From Pedomonas mirosovicensis (lineage in GTDB: Bacteria > Pseudomonadota > Alphaproteobacteria > Sphingomonadales > Sphingomonadaceae): a stretch of DNA of 64,000 bases. The number at the start of each line of letters is the position of its first letter. Within the stretch, counting starts at the first letter, position 1. The DNA is taken from assembly GCF_022569295.1 (NCBI RefSeq), contig NZ_JAKFIA010000002.1, forward strand, positions 632,001-696,000, in the 5' to 3' direction. The notes under the pieces were generated by a model. The model searched no databases, was not told the DNA's origin, and worked only from the letters and a program-made list of their open reading frames with translations. Positions 39,306 to 49,823 of the stretch are shown here, piece by piece. A program made the position numbers and the translations under genes.

Positions 39306-39318
39306 GGTATATAGTATA
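39306..39318. promoter_or_regulatory. Shared locus motif, site 2 (upstream of the S9 peptidase)
   Basis: GGTATATAGTATA matches site 1 at 12 of 13 positions in the same orientation. Confidence 0.6.
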
Positions 39319-39503
39319 ATATTCAGGTGCTGAGACTAGCCAAGGGGGACCGGCTCTACAGCGCGTGCCATGTTGCGATGCGCGACAAAGAGAGGCGAAG
39401 CAAGCTTCAGGCTGAAATACGCCTTTGCATGGCACTGAGCCGTAAAACTTGGTCCTGGTGTGCGTGACCGTTCGCCATTGACCCGCAAGCCTAACCGTGC
39501 ATC

Positions 39504-39516
39504 AGTATACCGTATA
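39504..39516. promoter_or_regulatory. Shared locus motif, site 3 (upstream of GH127)
   Basis: AGTATACCGTATA lies 22 bp before the GH127 start codon, close enough to overlap the transcription start. Confidence 0.6.
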
Positions 39517-39537
39517 TTATCTTAACGGAGACGCATT

Positions 39538-41916
39538 ATGTTTTCACCCAGCCGCAGACAGCTGTTGATCGGAGCGGCAGCAACGGCACTGATGGCGAGC
39601 GCGGGACGCGCCTTTGCGGCAGAGTCTTCCAGCATGCTGCCGGCAAGAGCAAAGCCGTTGCCTTTGGATCAGGTTCGTCTCCGGCCGTCTCCCTTTGCAC
39701 ATGCCGTCGAGACGAATCGCAAATATCTCCTCTCCCTCAGCCCCGATCGGCTGCTGCATAACTATCGTGCCAATGCGGGGCTGGAGCCAAAGGCTGAAGC
39801 CTATGGCGGCTGGGAAGGCGACACGATTGCAGGACATACCCTCGGCCATTATCTCAGCGCGCTTTCGCTGACCTATGCCCAAACAGGCGACGAGGAGTGC
39901 CGCCGTCGCGTTGCCTACATTGTCGATGAACTGGCGATTGTGCAGGAAGCAGAGGGCGACGGTTATGTGGCCGGCTTTACGCGAAAGCGCAAAGACGGCA
40001 CGGTTGTCGACGGCAAGGAGATCTTCGCCGAGATCATGGCTGGAGACATTCGCTCGGCCGGCTTCGATCTTAATGGCTGCTGGGTGCCTTATTATAATTG
40101 GCACAAGCTGTTCAACGGCCTGTTTGACGCCCAGACCTACTGCGGCATCGACAAGGCTCTGCCGATTGCGGTGGGGCTGGCTGGTTATATCGACCGCGTG
40201 TTCGCCGCGCTGAACGACGAACAGGTCGAGAAGATGCTGTCCTGCGAATATGGCGGCCTCAACGAAAGTATTGCCGAGCTTTATGCGCGCACCAAGAACC
40301 CGCGCTGGCTGAAGCTGGCCAAGCGCATCTATGACCATCGCGTGCTCGATCCGCTCAAGCGCCGCGAGGACAAGCTGGCGAATTTCCATGCTAACACCCA
40401 AATCCCGAAGTTGATCGGTCTTGCCCGCCTTTATGAAGTGGCGGGTGCACAAGAAGATAGGACTGCTGCCAGCTTCTTCTGGGAGCGCGTCACCGGGCAT
40501 CACAGCTACGTAATCGGCGGAAACGCCGACCGCGAATATTTCTTCGAGCCGGATCAGATTTCCCGCCATATTACCGAGCAGACCTGCGAGCATTGCAACA
40601 GCTACAACATGCTGAAGCTGACCCGGCAGCTTTACAGCTGGCGGCCGTCCGCTGAGCTGTTCGACTATTACGAACGTACGCACCTCAATCATATTCTGTC
40701 GCAGCAGCACCCCGAGCACGGCGGCTTCACCTATATGACGCCGCTGATGACGGGTGCGGCGCGCGGCTATTCGCAACCGGGCGAGGACGCCTTCTGGTGC
40801 TGCGTCGGCAGCGGCATGGAAAGCCACGCCAAGCATGGCGAGTCGATCTTCTGGGAAGGCGACGGCATGCTGATCGTGAACCTTTATATTCCCTCCCAGG
40901 CGCATTGGGCCGAACGTGGGGCCGACCTGGTTCTCGATACCCGCTACCCCTTCGAGCCGGAAAGCAAGATTACGCTTTACAGGCTGCGTCGTCCCGGTCG
41001 CTTCCCCGTTGCTCTGCGCGTGCCGGGATTTGCCAATGGTGTCGCCGACATCAAGGTCAACGGCCAGTCTTTCAATGCGCCGGTGCACGACGGCTATGCG
41101 CTTGTCGAGCGGGAATGGGCGGAAGGCGACTCGCTCACGATCGCCATTCCGCTGGATCTTCGCATCGAGCCGACGCCTGATGATCCGCGCACGGTTGCGA
41201 TTCTACGCGGGCCCCTGGTTCTGGCAGCTGATCTTGGCTCGGCAAAAGACGAGTTCACCGGCACTGATCCGGCATTGGTGGGAGCGGATCTGCTTGGCGG
41301 CTTTTCGCCCGTTGCGCCGGAATGGGCGGTTTATGATACCCAAGGTGTTGTCCGGCCGGCGAACTTGCGTTTCGTGCCGTTCTACAGCCAATATGACCGC
41401 CGCAGCGCCGTCTACTTCAAGCGTTTCAGCGAAGCAGAGTGGAGGGTTGAGCAGACCGCCTTCTTGGCCGAGCAGGCACGCCTGCGCGACATCGCGGCGC
41501 GGTCGGTTGATGTCATGCATCTGGGCGAGATGCAGGCGGAGCGCGACCATAATCTCGCCTCCGATGTTTCCTGGCCGGTCACGTATCGCGGCCGCAAGGG
41601 GCGGGACGCGCGTAGCGGCGGTTTCTTCGAGTTCACGATGAAGACCCGCAAGGAGCCGCTCATCCTGCAGGCGACCTACTGGGGCGACGAGCGCAAGCGC
41701 AGCTTTGATATCCTGATCGATGGCGTCAAGCTTGCGACCCAGACGCTGAATGCGGATCATCCGGGCGAGTTCTTCACGGTCGAATATCCGGTTCCGGCCG
41801 CTCTGGTGAAGGGCAAATCGGAGATCCGCGTCCGCTTCCTGCCGCATGATCGCAGCACGGCAGGACCGGTCTTCGGCGTACTGCTCTTCACCGCCAAGCC
41901 AGGGAAGAAAGCCTAA
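39538..41916 (+). CDS. GH127/GH146-type beta-L-arabinofuranosidase (DUF1680 family)
   Basis: This 792-residue exported enzyme would remove beta-L-arabinofuranose, as Bifidobacterium HypBA1 does from hydroxyproline-linked arabino-oligosaccharides. The N-terminus has a twin-arginine signal (SRRQLLIGAAATALMAS...AFA). The metal/catalytic set of HypBA1 (E338, C340, C417, C418) has clear counterparts: E351 and C353 in TCEHCNSYN, and C421/C422 in FWCCVGSGMESH. Family motifs GHTLGHYLSALS and GCWVPYYNWHKLFNGLFD are also present. ATG 39538 has GGAG upstream. GH43 follows 69 bp downstream on the same strand. Pectic arabinan is an alternative substrate. Confidence 0.9.
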   Translation: MFSPSRRQLLIGAAATALMASAGRAFAAESSSMLPARAKPLPLDQVRLRPSPFAHAVETNRKYLLSLSPDRLLHNYRANAGLEPKAEAYGGWEGDTIAGHTLGHYLSALSLTYAQTGDEECRRRVAYIVDELAIVQEAEGDGYVAGFTRKRKDGTVVDGKEIFAEIMAGDIRSAGFDLNGCWVPYYNWHKLFNGLFDAQTYCGIDKALPIAVGLAGYIDRVFAALNDEQVEKMLSCEYGGLNESIAELYARTKNPRWLKLAKRIYDHRVLDPLKRREDKLANFHANTQIPKLIGLARLYEVAGAQEDRTAASFFWERVTGHHSYVIGGNADREYFFEPDQISRHITEQTCEHCNSYNMLKLTRQLYSWRPSAELFDYYERTHLNHILSQQHPEHGGFTYMTPLMTGAARGYSQPGEDAFWCCVGSGMESHAKHGESIFWEGDGMLIVNLYIPSQAHWAERGADLVLDTRYPFEPESKITLYRLRRPGRFPVALRVPGFANGVADIKVNGQSFNAPVHDGYALVEREWAEGDSLTIAIPLDLRIEPTPDDPRTVAILRGPLVLAADLGSAKDEFTGTDPALVGADLLGGFSPVAPEWAVYDTQGVVRPANLRFVPFYSQYDRRSAVYFKRFSEAEWRVEQTAFLAEQARLRDIAARSVDVMHLGEMQAERDHNLASDVSWPVTYRGRKGRDARSGGFFEFTMKTRKEPLILQATYWGDERKRSFDILIDGVKLATQTLNADHPGEFFTVEYPVPAALVKGKSEIRVRFLPHDRSTAGPVFGVLLFTAKPGKKA

Positions 41917-41985
41917 CGTTGGGAGCCGCCGTCTGCCGGGGGAGCGGTGGACGGCGGCCTACAATCCAAATTCGGGGGGATAAGG

Positions 41986-43554
41986 ATGAAGCGCAGTCTG
42001 TCGGCCGGCATGCTGCTGGCCCTATTGTTGTCGACTGCCGCCTGGGCGCAATCGCAGCGCATCGAGGGCGTACCTGTCCACGCACCGGGCAACCCGATCC
42101 TCGCGGATGGCCGATATTATTCGGCCGATCCGGCTCCCTTCGTCTTTGATGGTAAATTATGGATCCTTGCCGGGCGCGACGAGGCCCCGGCCGATGTCAA
42201 TGACTTCATCATGAAGGAGTGGCAACTCCTCGTAACCAACAATCCGAAATCGGGGAATTGGGTACACTATCCGGCGGTCGTCCGCCCAGAAGACGTGTTC
42301 AAATGGGCGACGCCCGGCCGTGCCTATGCCGGGCAGGTGGTCAAGGGACCAGATGGGCGCCTTTATTTCTATGCGCCGGTGCATCAGGCAAGCAGCACGG
42401 CCAAGGACAAGTTCGCCATCGGCGTTGCCGTCGCGGACAGTCCAACCGGTCCCTGGGTCGATGCTCACCCTTCTGGCCCCATCGTCTCCCAACAAGTGCC
42501 CGAGCCGAATCACATCCAGAACATCGATCCGACTGTGCTCGTTGATGATGACGGGCGAGTTTACCTCTACTGGGGGACGTTTGGCCAGCTGCGTGGAGTT
42601 GAACTCGAGCGGGACATGGTCACGCCCAAGGGCAGGGTGGTGAAGGTCGACAGCCTGACCGGCTTCTTCGAAGCGCCCTGGCTGATGAAGCGCAGCGGCA
42701 TTTATTACATGCTGTATGCTGGCAATCAGGCAGGGCCCAATTCAGACTGCACACCGGCGATCTACCATGCCTGTATTGCCTACGGTACGGCATCATCGCC
42801 GCTTGGGCCATGGACCTATCGCGGCATCGTGTTAAAGCCGGTTTCCTCCACGACGTCGCATCCAGGCGCAGTCCCGTTCAATGGACAGTGGTATCTCGCC
42901 TATCATACTGCCGATGCCAAGGGCGGTGGGCATTTTCGCCGCAGCGTCGCGGTCGATCGGCTGGAGTTCGATGACAGTCAGTCGCCGCCAGCGATCCGCC
43001 TATTAACGCCGACCCGGCGGCCGCAACCAGTACCTTTGCCTACAAGGAACATCGCTGGAAGGGCAACGGCCGCTGCCTCCAACGAGCCGATCCCAGTGAA
43101 GTACTGGATCAAGTCCCTCAACGACGGCATCACCAAGCCGGCCCCGCTCCCGCCCGATATGTGGGGAAGCTGGACACCAGATAACCCTAGTCACCAGTGG
43201 ATTGAGTATCGTTGGGACCAACCAGTCACCATCAACGGCTCGCGCATCTGGTTTTGGGCCGACCAGCCGACCGGATCGGACACAAGGATTGCGCCGCCAA
43301 AGCAATGGCAGCTATTTTATTGGAATGCCGGCTGGAAGCCCATTCTCAGCCCTGAGCGCTATGGTACCAAGCCAGGCAAGTTTCAGGACGTGCGCTTCCC
43401 GCCCATCACGACGCGCTGCCTCCGTGCGGTGCTGACAGCATCAGGCAATGATGGCAACCGTGCAGGCCTTGCGGTTCAGGAATGGGAAGTGCTTGCGCCC
43501 GAAGTGCAAGCGCCTCGGCCACCTGGCGGGCAGCCCGCACCATCCTGCGAATAA
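41986..43554 (+). CDS. Exported GH43-family glycosidase with C-terminal discoidin-like domain
   Basis: This 522-residue secreted five-bladed propeller enzyme is probably an alpha-L-arabinofuranosidase or related exo-enzyme. A signal peptide (to about residue 22) precedes the GH43 triad: D48 (SADPAPFV, base), D181 (NIDPTVLVDDDG, pKa modulator) and E229 (GFFEAPWLMK, acid). From about residue 360 a discoidin/sugar-binding-like domain follows (HQWIEYRWDQPVTINGSRIWFWAD). ATG 41986 with GGGGGATAAGG upstream is preferred over the open extension to 41947. It is probably co-transcribed with GH127, which suggests stepwise removal of arabinose from the same glycan. Confidence 0.88.
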   Translation: MKRSLSAGMLLALLLSTAAWAQSQRIEGVPVHAPGNPILADGRYYSADPAPFVFDGKLWILAGRDEAPADVNDFIMKEWQLLVTNNPKSGNWVHYPAVVRPEDVFKWATPGRAYAGQVVKGPDGRLYFYAPVHQASSTAKDKFAIGVAVADSPTGPWVDAHPSGPIVSQQVPEPNHIQNIDPTVLVDDDGRVYLYWGTFGQLRGVELERDMVTPKGRVVKVDSLTGFFEAPWLMKRSGIYYMLYAGNQAGPNSDCTPAIYHACIAYGTASSPLGPWTYRGIVLKPVSSTTSHPGAVPFNGQWYLAYHTADAKGGGHFRRSVAVDRLEFDDSQSPPAIRLLTPTRRPQPVPLPTRNIAGRATAAASNEPIPVKYWIKSLNDGITKPAPLPPDMWGSWTPDNPSHQWIEYRWDQPVTINGSRIWFWADQPTGSDTRIAPPKQWQLFYWNAGWKPILSPERYGTKPGKFQDVRFPPITTRCLRAVLTASGNDGNRAGLAVQEWEVLAPEVQAPRPPGGQPAPSCE

Positions 43555-43713
43555 CCGCTCCTGCCAAGTCTATCTCCACGGGTCTTAAGGTTCGTATGAC
43601 AGGAGCGCCAGGGCCAAGTCCCTGGAAAATTTTGTTAACGCTGTCAGAAAGTTAATAGGCCCAAATTCAGTTTTTTACAGGCGGATCGCTTGACTCTCCC
43701 CCGAATCGTCTAC

Positions 43714-43726
43714 AGTAAATAGTATA
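43714..43726. promoter_or_regulatory. Shared locus motif, site 4 (upstream of the TonB receptor)
   Basis: AGTAAATAGTATA lies 40 bp before the GTG start of the receptor and continues with C, as site 5 does. Confidence 0.6.
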
Positions 43727-43766
43727 CAACTACATAAAACGAGTAGATTAACGGGGGAGGATCTTA

Positions 43767-46707
43767 GTGAGCACTTTTTCTCGGCATACGCGCCTCTCAG
43801 CGTTGCTCCTGTGCGGAACGTCACTGTTCGTCACAACGCACTCCTGGGCACAGCAGGCGAACACCGACGTGGCTGCTAGCGAAACAGGGATGGAAGAAGA
43901 CAGCGGATCGGTCGAGCAGATTGTTGTGACCGGCTCGCGTATCCGCCGCAGCAGCCTGGACAGCCCCGCGCCGATTGCCGTTGTCGGCGCCGAGGCCATT
44001 CGCGCGACCGGTCAAACGGAAATCGCAAACGTTGTCAATGAACTGCCCGGCCTTGCCATCACCCAGACCGACCAGACCAGTAATCTGGCTGGCAACGCGG
44101 GCATCAATGCTTTGGACCTCCGCGGTCTTGGCACACAGCGCACGCTGGTCCTGGTGGATAGCCGTCGGCGCGTGCCAGCCATTCCCGGCACGTCCGCTGT
44201 TGATATCAGCACAATCCCCTCGAGCCTGGTCGAGCGGGTCGAAATTGTCACCGGCGGCGCATCGGCGCTTTACGGTGCCGATGCAGTCGCAGGCGTTGCA
44301 AACTTCATCTTGAAAAAGGATTTCGAAGGCATCGATGCCGGCGGGCAGTACAGCAATTCAACCCGCGGTGACCTGGACGAATACAGCTTCGATTTTCTGG
44401 CTGGTAAAAACTTCGCGGATGGCCGCGGCAATGTGACTGTTTACGGCTTCTACGAGACGTCACCGAACACCGTATCCGGCGAGGATCGCCCCTGGACTGC
44501 AGGCGGATATCCCATCTATTCGCGTTCGAGCACATCGGAGCCCTATACGATCCAGGACGGCGTTCGCAACGTTAACAATTCGCGGTACGCGCATGTGATC
44601 CTGGGCGGCAAGCTCTACACCTTCACCGATGAAGGCGTGTTGCGTGCCCCCCAGTTGGGCCCGGGCGGCTTCGTGAACCGTGGGGAAGTGGATCTCTCCG
44701 ACCCCGCGAGCATCGGAACACTGTTGACGGATGGCGGTGAATACGGTGGGCGTTATGACGCCTACTATCTCACGGTGCCGTCCGACCGGCTCTCGACTCG
44801 CCTTGCCGTGAACTACGAATTCGACAAGGCGCTGAAGCTCTCGATCAGCGGCGAATATTCGCACAACAAGGCTGAGGCCGCCTATGCGCCGTTGACGGCC
44901 TTTGGCACCGATACCATACCGGCCGACAGTCCCTTTATCACCGACGAGATGCGCGCGGCCAATGGCGGCGCCATTGATGCTCCTGTGAATTTCTCGCGCC
45001 GCTTCGATGAGCTTGGCACTGCGCGAAATCGTTATGACCGGAAGCTCTACCAGCTCGTTACGAGCCTGGAGGGCGATTTCAGCCTCTTTAATCACGACTG
45101 GAATTATTCGTCCTACTACTCCTACGGCAGGAGCCGTCAGAAGGAGATGAGCGTCAACGGTACGGCCATGAACCGTTTCTACGACGCGATCGATTCTACG
45201 AGCGATGCCGCGGGCAACGCCATCTGCCGCAGCACCCTGACGGACCCGAGCAACGGCTGCGTTGCCCTCAATCCGTTCAAGCCGCTCACGCAGGAGATGA
45301 TCGACTACATCCAGTACGATGCTGGTCCTGCGATTTCGACCCTCACGCAGCACGTGGTCTCGGGCTATGTCAGCGGCGGGCTTTTCGATCTGCCCGGTGG
45401 TGCGGTCCAGCTCGTGCTCGGCGCTGAATACCGAAAGGAGCGCAATGACATCGGCGTTGCTCCGGAGCTTGACCCGACCAATCCGGCGTTCGATCCGACC
45501 ATCGGCTCGACGGCGACCCCGCTGGTCGGCGGCTATAGCGTCAAGGAGGTCTTCGGTGAGCTCCACATACCGATCTCTCTCGGATGTGCCTTTCGCCGAG
45601 ACGCTCTCGATTGACGGTGCGGTGCGTCTGTCGGATTATACCACAGCAGGCACGACAACGACGTACAAGCTTGGCGCGGAATGGGCTCCCGTGCGAGACA
45701 TTCGCTTCCGCACCACCTATGGCCAGGCGGTGCGCGCGCCCAACATCGGCGAGCTGTTCACGACCAGCAGTATTTCAGGGTTGTGGGTTACCGATCCCTG
45801 CAACACCTGGAATCTGGAAAATCGCGCGACGCGTACCGAATACACCGCTGCCAACTGCGCGCTGCTGAACCCCAGCGACAAAGACACCTACTGGTTGTAT
45901 CGCGACATCATCAGCAAGGGTAATCTCGATCTTGGCGTCGAGACGGCCAAGACTCTGACGATTGGCGCCGTTATCCAGCCGCGCTTTGTGCCGGGCCTCA
46001 CCCTGACCGTCGACTATTACAACATCGACCTGCGCGGGGCGATTGCCGAATTCGGGGCGCAGACCTTGATCGAGAAGTGTGTCGACATGCCGACGCTCGA
46101 CAATCCGTTCTGTCCGCTGATCAGTCGGGACGCGGACGGCAATCTGGAATCGGTTGTCACCCAGAAGATGAATCTGTCGCGGTTCCTGACGCGTGGTATC
46201 GATTTTGCCCTGAATTATCAGGTCGAGCTTTCGGACCTGGGACTTGGCGGCAACAGCGGCAGCATCTCTATTGATGCCGCCTATGGCCGGCTCTTGAAGC
46301 GCGATTTCACGCTTGATCCGGCGGATCCCACCAACGTCACCAAGTCGGCTGGTGTGTTCGGCTCGCCCAAGTGGAAGGGCGTTGTCCGCACCACTTACAG
46401 CCACGATGATTTCTCGATCACGTGGGCGGTGCGCCACTTCGGTCCGATGAAGCCGACATCGACGGCAACCGCCGAGCTCTACCACCCGCTGAAAACACCC
46501 AACGTATTCTACCATGACCTGTCGGGCCGGGTGAATCTGACGGACAATGTTGAGCTCTACGGCGGTCTGCGGAACCTGTTCGACAGGGATCCGCCGCGTA
46601 TTCCAGGCGCAGAAGCTGGCGGCGCGAACTTTGAGCTCGGATACCAGGCGGGTGTCTATGACTCCATCGGGCGGACGTTCTTCGTCGGCCTGCGCGTCAT
46701 CCGATAA
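43767..46707 (+). pseudogene. TonB-dependent receptor interrupted by a net +1 frameshift
   Basis: GTG 43767 with GGGGGAGG upstream starts a signal peptide (ending SWAQQ), TonB box (QIVVTGSRIRRSS), plug (VNELPGLAITQTDQTS; LDLRGLGTQRTLVLVDSRR; VEIVTGGASALYGADAVAG) and barrel. At 45574-45581 (TCTCTCTC) the frame slips: as read it ends at TGA 45614. The other frame continues DVPFAETLSIDGAVRLSDY to TAA at 46707, ending FFVGLRVIR. One base fewer gives HIPILSDVPFAE, matching the conserved wording of these receptors. The restored protein is about 979 residues. The likely ligand is an arabinose-rich glycan or glycopeptide, inferred from the locus. Confidence 0.85.
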
Positions 46708-46731
46708 TCTGTGGATAAAGGGGAGGCGTTC

Positions 46732-47727
46732 ATGCCCAAGTGTCCTATGTTGCTGGCCGCAGCGGTGCTTCTTGGCACCGCTGCGGGCGCCGCCGCTGCA
46801 GAACAGGCCCAGGTGGAAGCCTGGAGGTCACGCAATGTGCCGACAGGGCCGGCGCTGGTGTTGACCTATGAGCGCTTCCTTATTCAAACGCCGCCATCGA
46901 CGCTCGGCCTCGATCCGTTTTATCAAAAGTACGTCGATGCAGAGGGCATCCCTATTGTTTCATCATCCAAGGTGCCCGATGCCGCGTTGTTGATCGCGCG
47001 TGATATCGTCAATGCGGCCTTGATCGAGCGCCCTGATGTCCGCCGCGAGTTGGTCCGCAAAGGCGCACGCGTCGGTATTATGGCGATCGACGAAGGGACG
47101 ATGGATCTGCCCGAGATGCGTGACTGGAAGAAGCCTGCGCCCGACGATCCCCGGCTCACGCGCTGCGAAAAGCAATTCTACAGCCAGATAGCGGCGATGA
47201 CCGACCGCGAATACTGGAACGGGCGCGCACGGGGCATGGGCGGCACCTTCACAACAGGCGCTGCAGAGAACATTCTCGGCACTCCGGGCACCAAATATTT
47301 TGGCGAGAACATCCTGCTGCATGAATTCTCGCATAATATCCTGTCGGCAGTCAAAACGGCTGACCCGGAACTCTACCAGCGTGTCCAGAAGGCTTATGAT
47401 GCAGCCATGGAAAAGGGGCTGTGGAAGTACAGCTACTCGGCGGTGACTATCCAAGAATACTGGGCCGAAGGTACGCAGTACTGGTTCAACTCCAACAAGG
47501 TTTTCAAGTCTAACGGGGTGACGGTGGCCTCGGATGAAGATCTGAGGCGCTATGATCCGGCGCTCTACGCGGTGCTGGGAGAGGTTTACGGCGATCGCCA
47601 CCACATAAAGGCGGACGTCTTTTATCTCCATCCGGCGCGGTTCAATGTGCCCTCCATCCCGAAGAATGGCGAGTGCAGAAGCATGTTTGGTGCTGTGGAC
47701 GCTCTTCGGATGCGTGTATCAGGTTGA
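46732..47727 (+). CDS. Exported zincin-like metallopeptidase (HEFSH motif), family not identified
   Basis: This 331-residue protein has a signal peptide (to about residue 22, ending AAAAEQ). Its zinc motif HEFSH (H197, E198, H201) fits HExxH, and a conserved-looking EYWAEGTQYWF follows, where E242 or E246 could be the third ligand. I do not recognise a named peptidase family; anthrax lethal factor-like and basic-secretory-protein-like zincins are possibilities. AAGGGGAGG precedes ATG 46732, 24 bp after the receptor, so the two are one transcription unit. In this setting it may cut the protein backbone of a glycoprotein. Confidence 0.7.
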   Translation: MPKCPMLLAAAVLLGTAAGAAAAEQAQVEAWRSRNVPTGPALVLTYERFLIQTPPSTLGLDPFYQKYVDAEGIPIVSSSKVPDAALLIARDIVNAALIERPDVRRELVRKGARVGIMAIDEGTMDLPEMRDWKKPAPDDPRLTRCEKQFYSQIAAMTDREYWNGRARGMGGTFTTGAAENILGTPGTKYFGENILLHEFSHNILSAVKTADPELYQRVQKAYDAAMEKGLWKYSYSAVTIQEYWAEGTQYWFNSNKVFKSNGVTVASDEDLRRYDPALYAVLGEVYGDRHHIKADVFYLHPARFNVPSIPKNGECRSMFGAVDALRMRVSG

Positions 47728-47845
47728 GCACGTAAGGGCACAGAGTGTTGTTGAATTACAACAGTCGGCTGGCGGAGGCCGACAGGCGGTTTGATGGGAG
47801 CGCGCACATTATGCAAAACACCGTCAAATTCCTGTCGACAGATCG

Positions 47846-47858
47846 TATACGAAATACT
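47846..47858. promoter_or_regulatory. Shared locus motif, site 5 (upstream of the DapA-family gene)
   Basis: TATACGAAATACT is the reverse complement of AGTATTTCGTATA, 84 bp before the gene start. It agrees with site 6 at 11 of 13 positions. Confidence 0.6.
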
Positions 47859-47942
47859 ATTGTCCGCTTCGAGAGCACGATTGGTGCGCTCACGATATGG
47901 TTTTGAAGCCTGCGACTTGCCAGGCCAACAGGACGGTCAGAA

Positions 47943-48905
47943 ATGAAAGCCAAGATTTTCTCCGGTGTTATTCCAGCGCTCATGACTCCTTGCAAGGAGG
48001 ATCGCACTCCCGACTTCGATGCTCTTGTCCGCAAGGGCAAGGAGCTGATCGCTCAGGGGATGTCGGCCGTCGTCTACTGCGGTTCGATGGGTGACTGGCC
48101 GCTCCTGACGGACGCGCAGCGCATGGAAGGCGTCGAGCGCCTGGTGAAGGCCGGCATTCCGGTGATCGTCGGTACGGGCGCCGTGAACACCGCTTCGGCC
48201 GTTGCCCACGCCGCGCATGCACAGAAGGTTGGCGCTCAGGGCCTGATGGTCATCCCGCGGGTTCTGTCGCGGGGCCCGTCGATCATCGCCCAGAAAGCCC
48301 ACTTCAAGGCGATCCTGTCTGCGGCGCCTGACCTGCCGGCGGTCATCTACAACAGCCCCTATTATGGTTTTGCCACGCGCGCTGACCTGTTCTTCGCGCT
48401 GCGCGCCGAGCATCCGAACCTGATCGGCTTCAAGGAGTTCGGTGGCGCCGCCGACATGCGCTATGCCGCTGAGAACATCACCAGCCGCGACGACGACGTG
48501 TCGCTGATGATCGGCGTCGACACGACAGTGTTCCATGGTTTCGTGAACTGTGGTGCAACCGGTGCCATCACCGGTATCGGCAATGTGCTGCCGAAGGAAG
48601 TTATCCACCTGTGCAACCTGTCGCAGGCTGCTGCTGCCGGCGATGTGGATGCCCGCCAGCGCGCACTGGAACTGGAGCAGGCCCTGGCCGTGCTGTCCTC
48701 CTTCGATGAAGGTCCGGACCTGGTCCTCTACTTCAAGCACATGATGGTGCTGAAGGGAGACAAGGAGTACGCGCTCCACTTCAACGAAACCGATGCGCTG
48801 ACGGAAAGCCAGCGCGGTTATGTCGAGGCGCAGCTCAAGCTCTTCGGCACCTGGTACGCCGAGTGGAGCAAGCTTCCGGGTGCTGTGCAGAAGTGCAAGC
48901 CCTAA
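47943..48905 (+). CDS. DapA-family lyase/deaminase, possibly 1-pyrroline-4-hydroxy-2-carboxylate deaminase
   Basis: This 320-residue cytoplasmic TIM-barrel enzyme of the dihydrodipicolinate synthase/N-acetylneuraminate lyase family has a Schiff-base lysine K164 (GFKEFGG) and active-site tyrosine Y136 (VIYNSPYYGF). The usual DapA phosphate-loop-like GTTGE is replaced by CGSMGDWPLL, so it is not lysine-pathway DapA. Its wording resembles the deaminases of hydroxyproline breakdown as I remember them; this is recall, not a search. KDG-type aldolases remain possible. It has its own copy of the locus motif upstream and a strong terminator downstream. Other hydroxyproline genes (epimerase, oxidase, semialdehyde dehydrogenase) are not in the window. 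Confidence 0.75.
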   Translation: MKAKIFSGVIPALMTPCKEDRTPDFDALVRKGKELIAQGMSAVVYCGSMGDWPLLTDAQRMEGVERLVKAGIPVIVGTGAVNTASAVAHAAHAQKVGAQGLMVIPRVLSRGPSIIAQKAHFKAILSAAPDLPAVIYNSPYYGFATRADLFFALRAEHPNLIGFKEFGGAADMRYAAENITSRDDDVSLMIGVDTTVFHGFVNCGATGAITGIGNVLPKEVIHLCNLSQAAAAGDVDARQRALELEQALAVLSSFDEGPDLVLYFKHMMVLKGDKEYALHFNETDALTESQRGYVEAQLKLFGTWYAEWSKLPGAVQKCKP

Positions 48906-48927
48906 GCGTAAGCTGACCGGAGACAAG

Positions 48928-48960
48928 AAGGGCCCTCCTATCGGGAGGGCCCTTTCTTTA
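48928..48960 (+). terminator. Terminator after the DapA-family gene
   Basis: GGGCCCTCC (48930-48938) pairs with GGAGGGCCC (48944-48952), flanked by AA and TTTCTTTA. Confidence 0.93.
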
Positions 48961-49079
48961 TATTCATAGTAAAAAGAAGGCAGAGGACCATGCCGGCTGA
49001 TCTCGGGTCACAGGCGGGCTCCTCGGATTGTGCGGGCAACCGCACTGGCCGATGACGGGAGCAGGGTCAACGCCGGAGA

Positions 49080-49823
49080 TTAGCGAGGCGTATCCCCGGC
49101 TGTGCCAACGATGTCGGGTTTGATGGGCGCCTGGATGAATAAAGTCCGGTAGAGCAACCCACCGATGCTGCCGCCGACCAGTGGTGCGGCCCAGAATAGC
49201 CAAAGCTGCTGCAGAGCAACACCGCCGACCATCAGAGCCGGGCCGGTGCTGCGCGCCGGATTGACCGAAGTATTGGTCACCGGAATGCTGATGAGGTGGA
49301 TGAGCGTTAAGGCAAGGCCGATAGCGATTGGCGCGAATCCATGGGGTGCGCGGTCGTCCGTCGAGCCGAGAATTACGATCAGAAAGCCAGCCGTCAGCAC
49401 CAACTCGATCAACAGAGCCGAGAGTAGCCCGTAGTTGCCGGGCGAAGCGTCGCCATAGCCGTTCTGAGCAAGGCCCGATACAGTGAGATCGAATGTAGGG
49501 TTGCCTGTGGCGATGGTGAGCAAAAAGGCTGCCGCTACAATCGCTCCGATGACCTGAGCAATCATATAGGGCAGGACGTCGCGCACGGGAAAACGGCCAC
49601 CTGCCCACAGGCCGAGCGTGACCGCGGGATTGAGATGGCAGCCGGAGATGTGGCCAATCGAATAGGCCATCGTTAGCACGGTCAGTCCGAAGGCCAGCGA
49701 GACGCCGAGGAGGCCGATGCCGACCTCCGGAAAGGCGGCGGCCAATACCGCGCTGCCGCACCCTCCCAAAACCAGCCAGAAGGTGCCAATCGCTTCTGCT
49801 GCCATGCGCCTGCCGATATGCAT
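49080..49823 (-). CDS. aqpZ: Aquaporin Z-like water/glycerol channel
   Basis: This 247-residue inner-membrane channel has six helices and both NPA boxes (HLNPAVTLG and [11 protein letters not shown]). The second box followed by R-S-T-G-P-A is typical of water-selective AqpZ. ATG 49823 has GGAGAG upstream; the frame is open to 49931 but the added residues are not aquaporin-like. It converges on the DapA-family gene. A copy of the locus motif lies 233 bp upstream, further than for the other units. Confidence 0.92.
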   Translation of the reverse strand: MHIGRRMAAEAIGTFWLVLGGCGSAVLAAAFPEVGIGLLGVSLAFGLTVLTMAYSIGHISGCHLNPAVTLGLWAGGRFPVRDVLPYMIAQVIGAIVAAAFLLTIATGNPTFDLTVSGLAQNGYGDASPGNYGLLSALLIELVLTAGFLIVILGSTDDRAPHGFAPIAIGLALTLIHLISIPVTNTSVNPARSTGPALMVGGVALQQLWLFWAAPLVGGSIGGLLYRTLFIQAPIKPDIVGTAGDTPR

